The notes beneath the pieces were generated by a model. That model worked only from the letters and a program-made list of their open reading frames with translations, searched no databases and was not told the DNA's origin. DNA of 64,000 nt from NCBI GenBank assembly GCA_003024175.1, contig MDYQ01000020.1:62001-126000 (forward strand). The letters are read 5' to 3'. Each line of letters starts with the position of its first letter. Positions within the stretch are counted from its first letter, which is position 1. Both the position numbers and the translations under genes were made by a program. Shown here piece by piece: positions 11,577-23,483 of this stretch. Source of the DNA: Planoprotostelium fungivorum. Its lineage: Eukaryota; Evosea; Variosea; Cavosteliida; Cavosteliaceae.

Positions 11577-13390
11577 ATGAGCACAAATAGCGTCCAACAA
11601 ATACCGCCTGATGTATGGACCGGTATACTTTCCTTCTTACCCACACCTGATCTCTGTATCTCTTGTTTCACATCTAAGACTCTCCGTGATTCTGCCTGCC
11701 ACCTCCTCGATTCTCGAGCATCCATCAGCAGTCTCTGGTGGCGTCACCAGAAGCTACTGCCGGTTCACAATGTTGAGATTGTCAAGTGGTGGCAATCTAC
11801 CATCAGAGAGGCGACGAAACAAGAGGTGATAGAAGCGGTTCGAGGAGATCATGAAGAAGTTCTCGATCTTCTGGGCTGGGACGACAGACACCTTTCACCT
11901 CACCACCGATTACTCACAAGGTCTTGCCAAGACATACCCGAATGGAATTGGATGGACATCCTCTTCGAGGCCATCGTCAAAGGAAGCAAGAGGGTCATCA
12001 CGGCATGCCATAGAAAGAAGAAGATGGATCATTCCAAATTGTCTACCTCCCAACATTGCCGTAGTTTGTCTGAACCACTTGGAATCGAAGGAAATTTAGA
12101 GATGATCCAATGGATCTGTGGCATGGGAGACGTGGACGGCCTCTCTGCAGACATACTCGATCCAAAATTTTGGTATCCCTTCGATCTTCGACCGTCTGGA
12201 AACAAATTGGCGCAGCACGGACACAGGCACGTCATCGCATGGCTCAATCAGGTCGGCAAGATCGACAAAGCCATCGGCTCTGCCATGTGAGTCCATCGAA
12301 GCACGATGTCATGTTGACGAAGAGAAGGTACGCCGGAGCTGGAAACGGAGGTCGCATGGATATGATCACGTGGCTGGTGAGATGCAGATGGAAGATGATG
12401 GGCTCATGTAGATCAGGAGGAGAATGAAATTCCACACGAGGACGTGTATCCGCCTCTGTACAATTTCTGCGCTTCTCTCGATGTCTTTCGTTGGGCTTTA
12501 AAGGTGATCGAGTATTAGAACTTTTCTTCTGACATACATACAGCATAACGCTCCACACTCTCCCGATAAGAACCCACGTCTTTATGAAATGGCACTCGAA
12601 CACGGCTGCTCTGAGGTGCATCCTCATCCGATCGTGATGTAGGTGATGAAATATTGCTTCGAGAATAAATCAGGGCTTCCGTGGCAAAAACCGATGAGAG
12701 AGTTCTCGCCCAATCGAGAACATTACGAGGTGGTCAACTTACTTCTACGTCCATCCTTATCTTCACACGTAAATCGATTCACGCTGAGTCAAGACAGGCT
12801 TTACAATTAGCCATCGATCACGGTTACATCTCAAACGATACTGATCTAGCAAACGATGTCGAGTTCACGAGTGAAGATTTTCCGTTGATCCGATGGTTGC
12901 ACGAAAGAGAAGCCCTCAATCCATGCTTGTGAGTCATGTCGTTCCACCTCATCGACTCACGTGCAACAGCTACACGTCCATCTTGGCGAACGATCTGCTC
13001 GAAGTCGCGAAATGGGCGTTAGACAACGATTACTCCTATGAAGATGATGGACAGCTGGCCATGGGGGTTTTAGACAGTGGATCCACCGAGATGATGGAGT
13101 GGCTCATGGACAGTGAGACGAGACACGACGTAGACTTTCATTGACTTTGAACAGCGATCAAAGTGGACGAAGGTTACGCGTGGTCTCACCTGGTGGAAGA
13201 AGCGGATGCATCCCGTAGAAATATACCGGCCGTCGAGTGGATGCTGAGAAGGAAGTGGAAGAAGAGTAGAGAAGAAGTACAGAGATGGTTCGACAAGGAG
13301 TCGGAGGACATCACGAACGATTGGCTCGATCATCTGTGGGAGTTTGGAACAGAAGAAGAAGGTAGAAGAGTGAAGCAGAAGATAAAATAG
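11577..13390 (+). CDS. F-box/ankyrin-like repeat protein, tandem copy 1
   Basis: The N-terminus (IPPDVWTGILSFLPTPDLC) has an F-box-like pattern, which in known proteins binds Skp1 of SCF ubiquitin ligases. A segment SLWWRHQKLLPVHNVEIVKW follows, then degenerate ankyrin-like helices of the type GNLEMIQWICG, GHRHVIAWLNQ, GRMDMITWL, FPLIRWLHERE, LEVAKWALDNDY and STEMMEWLMDS. At least seven exons follow the first large exon; introns are 37-64 nt. The stop TAG is at 13388-13390. It is closely related to the next gene, with matching intron positions, so the pair arose by tandem duplication. The F-box call rests on pattern only; substrate and partners are unknown. Confidence 0.75.
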
Positions 13391-13899
13391 GAATGGGAGA
13401 TCGTCTTACTTGGGGAAGAAGAGAAATCGTGCGCAGTGCAACAACAGAACGCACGTCACGATAACACACAGTCTGAATTTTTGTTTGTGGTGTCGACCAC
13501 GATCATCATCCTCTCCCAAAGTGCGCCAGATGGACGAATGGTGTTACTCAGATCGTCAGCACGTTCAGCTTGTCGCCAGGGCCTTCACGATCATCATGAC
13601 CTCAGCGGAGGCGAGGATGCCACGTTCAATCACATCACCGCGACGGAACGTGATATCTCGTAAGCAACTTACCCATTCTCAATTTGCTTGCTTACATGAG
13701 ATCAGCGAAGGTGAGCAAGAGAGATGTGCGACGGTCGCAGACGCATCACCGGAGGGGAAGGTGACAGACGGACCATAGGGTGATTCAATGTGGTCCCAAG
13801 GGGTAATCATCTGTGTCTTTGTCTCGTTGTTCATCGAGTGTTTACTCTATTCGTTCGCATAATTGTCGCCGTGATCTACGGCAATCCTGTGCGACACGA
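13391..13899. other. Spacer between the two F-box paralogues
   Basis: About 510 bp between the stop of copy 1 and the start of copy 2, both on the plus strand. Short open frames exist but none shows a recognisable domain or believable splice pattern. The sequence has one GATCATCATC stretch near 13500 and another GATCATCATGACC near 13589. Nothing else is seen. Confidence 0.45.
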
Positions 13900-15501
13900 A
13901 TGGAAGACTTGTCATCCGATCTGTGGACCGGTGTCCTCTCCTTTTTATCCACACCTGAACTCTGTGTCCCCTGCTTCACTTCCAAGAGCCTACGTGACGC
14001 CGCCTGCCATCTTCTGGACTCTCGCGTTCGAAACATCAGCCACTGGTGGTATCGCAGGAAAGTTCTTCCCGTGGAAGATCGACAAGTGGTCGAATGGTGG
14101 TTGTCCAATGTCAGGGATCCCACAAAATCAGAGGTACGGGAAGCCGCACGAAGAGACGACCTTGAGACGATCAACCTCTTGGGATGGGACAACACCCGGT
14201 ATTCTACTCACAAGCGCGATGTGTCCGGTTTCAATGATGATTGCCACAGCTGGGACTGGCAGGACATTCTAGCTGAATCGATCGCCTACGGATGCAAGAG
14301 ACTCATCAACGCCTGTCACAAGAGAGGGGATCCAATGCTGTATGAACTCTCCTTCGTTCGAGTGTGTGAAGAGGGGAATTTGGAGATGATCCAGTGGATG
14401 TTGAACAATAAGGAGGTAGAGGGTCTCCCCTCCATTAATAATCTATCGGCCTCTTTCAACTCCGTCAACATGGTGCGAAAATTGGGCAAGAGAGGCCACA
14501 GAGAGGTCATCTATTGGCTGCTGGAGAGTGGCTTCGTCCACGAATGGCGCTTGAAACATCTGTGAGTCGAAAGAAGATGAGAGAAACTGAACGAGGAGGT
14601 ACGAGGGAGCAGGAGAGGGAGGCCGTATGGACGTGATCGCATGGCTGGTGAGATGAAGATGAGAAGAAGAGCTTAAATAATGACAGGAGGAGGAGGGTGT
14701 TCCATTCGATTCCAGTTGTTCCGACATCCATTACTTTGTCACTTCATTATCCATTCTCAAGTGGGCGAAGAAGGTGATGACGAGAAGTTAATCTCGAATT
14801 AGCACAACATCGTTGTGGAACGTGCTTACGAATTTGCTCTCAGGATCGATCAACCTGAGGTAAGCGGAAGCATCATTTGATGTCATGATGATCGTGCGGC
14901 AGGTGATGAAGTATTGCTTTGAGAACGGAATGGGCTTGCCTGAACACCCGTTTATCGAGCTGTCCATCAAACACGAAAATACCAAGGTGAACACATCATC
15001 TCTTGTCTCATCATCATCATCATCATCACCATGCGATCACCGATGTGATGAAAAGACGGAGAGGACTGAGAATCCTCAGGCGTTACAATTGGCCATCGAT
15101 CATCAATTTCTCACGAAAGAAACGAACATTACGTTCGACATCGAGAGTGGTAACCTGAAGATGATCAAATATCTCCACGACAGAGACCTCCTTCAGCTCG
15201 AAGTGTGAGCCATCATCATTCCATGTCGTTCACTCAACCGACACAGGTCAAAATACATCAATGATCTCGATTACTATGATGTTTTACAGTGGGCGATCGA
15301 TAAGGACTATCCGGCTGGCAAGCTGGACGACAGAAACTTCTTCTTAAAAGTGTCGCCTGAGGTCATCGAATGGATGATTGAGAGTGAGTGGTGAGAATAA
15401 TCGACTTCTGAATGGTTCGTGCAGAATACGGTGAAGATGAGAAGGTCTTCGATCAGCTCGTGCTCGACGTGTTTGATGATCTCGGTGACGAGACAAATTG
15501 A
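13900..15501 (+). CDS. F-box/ankyrin-like repeat protein, tandem copy 2
   Basis: The protein starts MEDLSSDLWTGVLSFLSTPE and runs parallel to copy 1: CVPCFTSKSLRDAACHLLDS, the WWYRRKVLPVEDRQVVEWW segment, LINLLGWD-like INLLGWDNTRY, WDWQDILAESIAYGCKR, and then short helical repeats GNLEMIQWMLNN, GHREVIYWLLESG, GRMDVIAWL. Later exons (VMKYCFENGMGLPEHP, ALQLAIDHQFL, MIKYLHDRD, VIEWMIES) line up one-for-one with copy 1. It ends VFDDLGDETN with TGA at 15499-15501. Strong divergence between copies with conserved exon layout points to an old duplication in an expanding, fast-evolving family. Function is unknown beyond the likely F-box role. Confidence 0.75.
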
Positions 15502-15591
15502 ATTGGAATAAATAGATTGTAATATACTTCCGAGTTGAGAAAGATAGAGATACAAAGAACTCGAAGAGAGAATGAAGCACTGGTTTTAGTA

Positions 15592-18500
15592 CTAGGTCAA
15601 GTTACTGGTGACGATCGTGCTCGAGACATCCGCTGAAGTCGTCTGCAAGGTGCCTGCGTTTGTTGCCACAAACTTGCTGTCTCTCACGATGGCTGCTCCT
15701 TGTGTCATTCGTATGACCGGCTGAGATGTCGTCTGCGCATATCTCTCGTTGGACAGAATCGATGCCCCGTTGATCGTTTCAGTTGTGCCTTGACCGGACA
15801 GAGTAAAGGTGTTGCCCGACTGTATGAGTGATCCGCCGGAGAAAAGAATGTCGCTGCCACTCGAATTGAAGACAGAATGGAGGATGATGACAGAACCAGC
15901 CGAGTTGTACACGGATCCTCCTTGCGTCGATGCGTTGTTATTTACCTTCATCGAGTCAGCCGAATTGTTGAGAGTACGGGAGATCGATCGTGAGACACTT
16001 ACAAAGATGGAAGAGGAGAGCATGGCATTGCCTCCATTGACGTACACAGCTCCACCAAAATTTGCCACGTTATTCGTCATTAAGGCTGAGTTGATCTTTA
16101 CCGTATTCCCTTCTTCTCATCAGTTTTCGTCTCTATCTTTCACACAATTCACCGTTAGAATACACAACACCCCCGTTGGCCTGAGACGAACTGAGGGTAA
16201 CAGTTCCCCCTAGTAAGCTAGTGATACCTCCATCGCTGTAGATCATTCCTCCATTACCGCTAGATGAGCACATCGATGCGTTGGTGGAATTCATCAGCAG
16301 AGTACCAGACACATAGATACATCCTCCTTGTGTCGCCTTACCGCCTCCGATAGAGGAAGACTGTATTCTGACGATAGAACCATCCTCTGCACAGATCACA
16401 CCTTGCACGGTTATTTTCATTATGACGAATACTCTATTTCACACCTCCGTTATTTGTGGCAGAATGATTCGTGAAGCTGTCCGAAGAGAATGAAAGAGAA
16501 CCACCAGAGGAATAGATGGCTCCACCGTTGATGTAAGCCCTGTTGTTACTGTACACATTATTCGAGCTGTCCATGGTTGTGGGACTGCCACGCAAGCTGA
16601 TGACACCAGAGGCTCCAGCATTGCCGGTGAAAATACTATCCTTGACGGACATGCTGTACGGACTCGTGCTATTGATATCAATCGCTCCTGTGATGTTGTT
16701 CAGTTCAACGACAACGGAAATCCAATTCACCTGCGGCGGCGGATGCAATGTTGTTGGTAAATAGAGTATTGCTCACAGATAAACGAGATAAACCGCTCTT
16801 TATACTGATGATGCCTGCAGCGAAGTCACCACGACTGTTAATAGACAAAATACTCACTCGGTGCGTTGATGGCAGTGAGTGTCGACGATACCAAATTGAA
16901 CGTTTGTACTTGGCTGATAGCGATCACTGGCGTCACGCTGTTGATATTTACGAACGAAAATCCGCTCATCTGAACGACGTTCAGATTCAAGTATATTCCC
17001 CATCAAAGACTCACCGTGAAGGAACTGACGTTGTACAGGCTGATCGATACACTACCGCTCACCGAAGTAAGAGAGGAATTGACCAAATTAATGCTGTTTC
17101 CATATCCAGTATAGTTGATGGTCAGTCCGTTAAACTGACCCGAAATGAACACTGTGGTGTTATTCGAGACAAATGCTGCCGCATTCAACACTGATGTGAA
17201 CATCAGTCTGATCTCTTGAAATGATCTCACCTTGGGTGGCATCACGGTAAGGACGTACTGTACATGGTTGATAGTCCGTGAGACACAGTGTAGATATGTT
17301 TAACGTAGGAAAACATGGGAAGTTATTGTTGCTCAGATTGCAGGCAGTGGCGACGTTGATGTATCCGATGGAATTCAGATCGTTATTGTTCAGGTTGAGC
17401 GTCTGAAGCGGAGATAGCGCGAGGTTCCTGCCAGATACAGTGCCGCTGAGAGCGTTGTAACTCACATCCAAGGCCGTTAATTTGGGTAGATCGACGATGG
17501 ACTGCGGGATGGACCCAGTCAGCTGATTGGACTGTAGGAGCAGAGAAGCCAAGTTCGTCAGGTTACCGATAGAAGCGGGGATGGTGCCGTTGAGACGATT
17601 GTACTGCAGTACGACGTGAACGAGTGCGGTAGCACTACCGGTGTACTGTGGAATGGCTCCGCTCAGTTGATTCGAACTCAAGTCGATGGTCTGCAGTGAG
17701 GGAAGATTGAACAAGGCCGCCGGTATCGTTCCGCTGATCTGATTGGAACTGAGTTGCAGAAATGTGATGGACGATGACCAGCCAGTGGAGGGGAGTGTTC
17801 CATTGATCTGATTGTTGGCAAAGTTGATGACTAAGATGACAGGCAGACTGAAGACAGATGCAGGTAGAGGTCCACTCAATTGGCAGCCTCCCATGTAGAT
17901 CACTTGAAGGGAAGTCATGTTGTTGAACACGTCCGGAATGGTTCCACTGATCAGATTGTTACCGATGAAGAGCTGAACGAGAGAAGTGAGGGAGGCGAGG
18001 GAGGAGGGGATACTGCCGTTCAATTGATTGATCCAGAGTGAAAATATCGTCAGGGAGGTCAATTTGCCGGCGGAAGGAGAGATCGAGCCGGTCAATTGAT
18101 TGCTACTGAGGTCCAAGGTGGTGAGAGCAGTGAGGTTGTAGATGGACTCGGGGATAGTTCCAGTCAGCTGATTGTTCCTACAATTGAGGAAGACCAGTGA
18201 CGTGAGTGATCCGATGGATGAAGGAATGGTGCCCGTCAGCTGATTGTTGAAGAGGAAGAGTTGTGTGAGTGATGTGAGTGATCCAATGGATGATGGAATG
18301 GGCCCGCTCAGTTGATTCTGCCACAGACTCAAGATGTTGAGAGATGTGAGCCTTCCAACGGAAGGAGAGATCGATCCGGTCAATTGGTTGAAGCTGAGGT
18401 CCAAGGTGGTGAGAGTAGTGAGGTTGTAGATGGACTCGGGGATAGTTCCAGTCAGCTGGTTCGTGTCCAACGTGAGAAATGTGAGACGAGTGAGGCTACC

Positions 18501-21091
18501 GATGATGGGTGGGATAGTTTCGTTCAGTTGATTGGAGTTGAGCGCCAGATTATTCAGGTTGGTCAGGTTACCGATCGAAGCAGGGATGCTGCCAGTCAGC
18601 TGATTGCTCTTGCAATTGAGAAAGACCAGTGATGTGAGTGATCCAATGGATGAAGGAATGGTGCCCGTCAGCTGATTGTTGAAGAGGAAGAGTTGTGTGA
18701 GTGATGTGAGTGACCCAATGGATGATGGAATGGGTCCGCTCAGTTGATTGAGCCATAGACTCAGCGTGTTGAGAGATGTGAGCTTTCCAACGGAAGGAGA
18801 GATCGATCCGGTCAATCGATTGTTACTGAGGTCCAAAGTGATGAGAGCAGTGAGGTTGTAGATGGACTCGGGGATAGTTCCATTCAGCTGATTCGATTGT
18901 AGAGCGAGAGATCCAAGGCGGGTGAGATTTCCGATGACGGATGGAATGCCTCCGCTCAGTTGATTGGTGGCAAGCTGCAGAATAGTGAGGTTGGCCAGGT
19001 TACCGACCGAAGCGGGGATGCTGCCAGTCAGTTGATTGTTGCTCAGAGCGAGATAGCTGAGATGCATGAGATTGCCTAGAGACTGAGGGATGCTTCCGCT
19101 GAGTTGATTATATTGCAGAAACAGTTGCGTCAGGGAGGTGAGGTTGCCGATGCAAGAAGGGATGTTCCCGGTCAATCCGCTGGACTGAGCGTTGAATATA
19201 CTCAGCTTCGTCATACCACCTGTTCCGTATCACTACTCACAGCGTTCATGACGACGACTCACATATGGAATCAGGTAGAGAACCGGTCAGTTTGTTGTTT
19301 GGTCCGAGAACGAAGGTATTCAGGTTGATCAAGTTACCGATAGAAGTTGGAATCGATCCAGTCAGCGAGTTTGTGTCCTATGATTCATCTGTCAGCGATG
19401 AATGGATCGACTACCACTCACGAGATAAAAGGTCGTCAGATTTCTCAGATTGCCGATGCACGATGGGATCGTTCCGCTCAGTGACATGGTTCCAAAGTGA
19501 AGTGTGGTCAGCTGAGTTAAATTACCTTATCAATTCGTCATTCTACACCCTCTCCATCACATGTAGACTCACAGATGCTATCTGGTATCGATCCCGTGAT
19601 GGGATTACCACCCAGTGAAAGCTCTGTCAGGCCAACGATGTTACCTAACGAAGCCGGTATCGTTCCGCCGATCGAATTTGTGATGACGTTCAGTGTCTTC
19701 AGCGTCGTGATATTACCGATAGAATCGGGAATCGTGCCCGTTAATTTGTTGATGTGCAGCGTGAGCGTGGTGAGTTGACTCAAGCTACCGATCGAAGATG
19801 GAATGGGTCCACTCAGTTGGTTGTTGTCCTGACGTTCGTCAAAGGGAGTGAATGAATGAACTCACAAAGTAAGCCGCTGTCAAGTTCTGTAGATTGCTGA
19901 TGCAGGATGGAATCGATCCAGTCAGCTGCATCGTGCCGAAATTCAAAATGATCAATTGAGTCAGGTTACCTCATCCCCACGTCAGTCTTCACATTCTCTC
20001 ACAACTCACAGATGCCATCGGGTATCGTTCCCGTGATCAAGTTGCCTCCGATTTGAAGCTGAGTCAGATTGACGAGGTTTCCAATGGAAGAAGGAATCGT
20101 TCCGCTCAGTTGGTTTCCATTACAACTAAATACCTGCAGAGCGGTCGCATTGCTGATTGAATCGGGGATGGTACCGGTCAGCTGATTCAGCTGAAGCGTC
20201 AACGTGACGAGTCTACTCAAGCTGCCGATGGAAGACGGAATCGATCCGTTCAATCGATTTGTGTCCTGTCATCCATCAATCAGAGGGGAATACCTCTAAA
20301 CTCACAAAGTAGGCGCTCTTCAGCTGCTGGAGATTTCCGATGCAGGATGGAATGGATCCTGTTAATTTCATCGTACCAAGGTGCAAAACATTCAACTGAT
20401 TGAGGTTGCCTTGTAAGTACATCAGTCGACGTCTCTTGTTTCATCACTCACAGACACTGCTAGGGATACTGCCTGTCATGGGGTTACCCCCCAGACCAAG
20501 CTGAGTCAAGTTGGTAAGGCTTCCTATGGCTGTAGGTATCGTTCCGTTCAGATATGAACCGTATGGGCCACCGTTGAGGTAATACACACTGACGGGATAG
20601 CTGTAACTGGCATCACAAGTGACACCGACATAGTCGGTAGAATTACAAACCTTTCAGACGTCAGAGTTGAACGAACATAGAGGCGATGATGGTTGTGATA
20701 GAATCAAGTTGGATGATGAACGAGCGATGACGACAGAGATGGGTGAGATGAAAACAATGATAGACGGTGATGGGATGGAAAGATGGAGGAGGAATTCACA
20801 TTATTTCCAGACCAATAGCCTGCCGTACCTACATGAAATCAGATCTCAGATATAGACGTCTTAAAGATGCACAGAGCACGATATTACGCCAAGCTTTTGA
20901 TATCACGTAAACCGAAAAACGATGGGAGAGGTTTAGACATATGTCGTGAAACAGAGAAAGATGGACTACCCACCACCAAAAGAACTCCATATTCCCTTCA
21001 TCGTTGCCACGAGGTTCGGATCCGACTGTGCCTCACAGCCACGCGAGAAGAGTGAAAGGAGAGTCAAACTGGCCCACAGACACCGGTTCAT
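15592..21091 (-). CDS. Secreted LRR-array protein with C-terminal GG-rich beta-helix
   Basis: A signal peptide (MNRCLWASLTLLSLFSRGC) is followed by an LRR N-cap (WSGNNVCNSTDYVGVTCDAS) of the type found in plant and amoeba LRR proteins. More than 30 repeats of about 24 residues follow (consensus LTxLxxLxLxxNQLTGTIPxSIGN). The first part is cut by introns at repeated positions; the second is one uninterrupted exon of nearly 2 kb. After a cap (LNISTLCLTDYQPC) the chain changes to repeats such as GGAIYSSGGSLSFSSDS, GGMIYSDGG, GGVVYSNG and GGAVYVNGG. These are parallel beta-helix repeats like chlamydial polymorphic outer-membrane proteins. No kinase or C-terminal membrane segment is visible; it ends SSTIVTSNLT. 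Cell-surface or extracellular adhesion/recognition is inferred. Confidence 0.85.
18121..18870 (-). repeat. Internal duplications of LRR blocks, 432 and 288 bp
   Basis: The same sequence (GTTGTAGATGGACTCGGGGA, plus strand) occurs at 18135, 18423 and 18855. The spacings are 288 and 432 bp, exactly 4 and 6 LRR units of 24 codons. The block coding LTSLTQLFLFNNQLTGTIPS is nearly identical at the DNA level in the two 432-bp-spaced copies (near 18241 and 18673), indicating recent unequal exchange within the gene. Confidence 0.85.
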
Positions 21092-21618
21092 CTTCTCTGG
21101 TGAACTGTGATGTGATGATGGCGGAGCAGTCGCTGCTAAGCTCTTCTTGAAAAGTCGCTAATCTTGAGTACTGGATACGTCAGGGAACCTTCATTTGGCG
21201 ATAGTTCGCGTCCTAACGAGAACGACAGCACCTTTCGACCCATCTATAAACTCAGAACCACCTAATTTGAGTGCACCGCAACGATGATATGGCATCGAGT
21301 CTCTCGAAAAGCTCTTGAGATGAGTCCGTATTGGCTTGACTGTTCTGTCTCTCCTCTGCCATCAGAGATGTTGATGTCCTTTACACGATCGCGTCCTCTT
21401 TCGGTCATCATATCGCCCTCTAGATAGACTAGGGCCAAGAATAGACCGAAATTCCACACGTCAGCTCGGATTATTCGCATACATGGTCTGGAGGACCCGA
21501 CAAAGCTAATTTGAAATGCACAAGACAACACGCCGATATCACCACAGGCCACTTCAATCCATGCATTTTCCTCAAAATAGAACGTATACACACTTTATAT
21601 TTCGCTGCCTTCTTTCCT
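21092..21618. other. Intergenic region between LRR gene and DRC2
   Basis: About 527 bp between the 5' end of the LRR gene and the stop of DRC2, both minus strand. It holds a 109-codon open frame (21262-21591, minus) without an ATG start or convincing domain; I do not call it. The promoter of the LRR gene should lie in the part next to 21091. Confidence 0.45.
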
Positions 21619-23335
21619 CTACCTTGTGTACTGATTGATCGTCACGTACTGCGGTTGCGCCACCTGTTGTTTCGTTCGTGTGGCTGCCGGCGACGAAGTG
21701 CTGCTGGACATCCGGACAGGTAAAGAATCGGATAGCTTCCCATTGATGACCAGAAGAGGATTCGGATTGTTTAAAACCGCAGCATTCACCGACACACCAT
21801 CCAAGTATTTCTGAAGAAATCAGATTGGAGGCAGAGATGAGCATCTCACCTGTAAGATGACTCTCAAGTCTTGATTCTCTTTGATCAGCTTGGCCTTCTC
21901 GTTGTCCAAGGCCATCTTGTCCAGCATGACTTTGTTGTACCGCTTGTAAAATTGATCGAGATAATTCCACTCTCCAACTGGAGTGTAAGATTTGGTCACG
22001 ACGCACGTCTGGAATTGTTTCGTGATCTCGGCCGGCTTATCCTCCGAAGACTCGAAATCGACTTCGGCTTGTTTGATGGCATCTGAATCTGCCCTTTCAA
22101 AGGGCATCACCTGCGAGCGTTAGCTCAAATATCCTTAAGCAAAATGCACCTTTTCCTTCTCCGTCTCTAACTTGAGATTCATCTCAGAAAGAGCCAGAAT
22201 CCTCTCGACTAGCTGCAGTTTCGACTCGAGTGATTTGATGGTTGAATTCGTGTTTTTCGTCAGCTCGCTCAACCTCACTCCAAATTTCTCTCTCAATTTG
22301 TTCATCCTGGCCTTCAGAGCTTGAAAGTGATGTTGAATGTTGTCCTTCTCCTCCTTCAGCGACTTGTTCCTCTGCTCGCACTCTCTAACGTTGTTGGCCA
22401 TCTTTGTTCGCCAGTGGTTGAGATTTCTCTGCAGCCTCTGAAGCTTTCTGTTGTTCGCGTCGATCGTTCTCGTGTTGGTCTCATCGGTTCCGGTGGCCTG
22501 CTTCAGCCTCGTGATGTCAGCCTCCGTGTTGGTGGTGTACGTGGTGTGAGAATGGTCAAACTCTTTCTCTAACCGTAAGATCTGTCCGTCTAATTTCATC
22601 CTCAAGCTGCCAAACTCCTCAGCGTTCCTTGTCTTGATCTCGTCTCTCGCGTTCTGAAATCGCGTCTTGGCCTCTTGATCGGCAGAGTTGAATTCTTCTT
22701 CCATGGCGAGGATTATGTCCAACAGCTCCTCCTTTTCGTCCTTGTGTTTCGTGATGATCTCTTCTCTTTCCTGCGGATGTGAGAAAATGAAAGTGTAGTG
22801 GTGGACTTTCATCCTGACATTGAGTGGGGATGATGATGATATCACTCACCTTTACAAATTCTGTTTCCATCTCTTTCAGTTCTTCGTCGAACTCACATTC
22901 TAGGGCATCAATTCGGATGTCTTGCAACTTGACCAACCGATCGATGTTGGATGTGTGGCTGTTGAGTGCCAGTTGATACTGTTGCTCGATCTCCACTAAC
23001 GTCTCCTCTAATCGCCCGATGGTGGCATCTTTTTGTGCAGCCAGCCTATCGTGGGATTCGCCCAATATGACAATGTCGCCTTTCAGCTCTGCTGCTTTCT
23101 CCATTCGCATGATCTTTCTCCATTGTTCCTGAATCTTGAGCTGATTCAACCTGGAGATCCGGCTCTCTTCCGCGATTTGTGCTTCCAATTTCGCTCTGAT
23201 CTGCTCCTGCTTCTTCTTCCTTGACTCTTCTTCTCTCAGAGCCTTGATCTCCGAGCGAAGCTGTCGTTGCTCTTCCGTCTCGGGTGACTTCTTCGACTTT
23301 CTGCGAGATCCTCTCTTCTTCGGTGATCCATCCAT
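21619..23335 (-). CDS. DRC2: Dynein regulatory complex subunit 2 (CCDC65 homologue)
   Basis: DRC2 is a core coiled-coil subunit of the nexin-dynein regulatory complex of motile axonemes. The start MDGSPKKRGSRRKSKKSPE leads to the family signature: LNQLKIQEQWRKIMRMEKAA, ELKGDIVILGESHDRL, QQYQLALNSHTSNIDRLVKL and DALECEFDEELKEMETEF. A long coiled coil follows, then FYKRYNKVMLDKMALDNEKA and the C-terminal KYLDGVSVNAAVLNNPNPLL, NQYTR ending. All match animal and algal DRC2 in order. Several short introns interrupt it. A motile-cilium gene of this kind indicates that the organism makes a beating flagellum at some life stage. Confidence 0.95.
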
Positions 23336-23483
23336 CGCACCTCTATATGGTGATGATGGCTGTTGGTTGTTGTCTCTTTCTAAATTTAGGACTTTGAAAC
23401 ATTTCGGACTTTTTGAGATTTTTCGTTGTAGATCATCCCCCTGTTTCCGATCTCATTCCCATTCACATCACATCATCATCATC
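23336..23483. promoter_or_regulatory. Divergent promoter region, DRC2 / PUM3
   Basis: A 148-bp gap separates two divergent start codons. It includes one exact copy of the 10-mer TCGTTGTAGA (23423-23432), discussed under findings, and a T-rich stretch. A ciliary gene and a ribosome-biogenesis gene share this gap. Confidence 0.45.

Noticed and set aside
13410-13778. Plus-strand frame of 122 codons between the F-box copies
   Set aside because: Composition and lack of any domain or repeat similarity to the F-box family make a real gene unlikely; could be a decayed copy but no alignment supports it by eye.
21262-21591. Minus-strand open frame with ADVWNFGLFLALVYLEG, faintly like kinase subdomain IX
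   Set aside because: No catalytic loop, DFG or glycine-rich loop is nearby, it has no ATG start, and it sits in a gap. Most likely chance.
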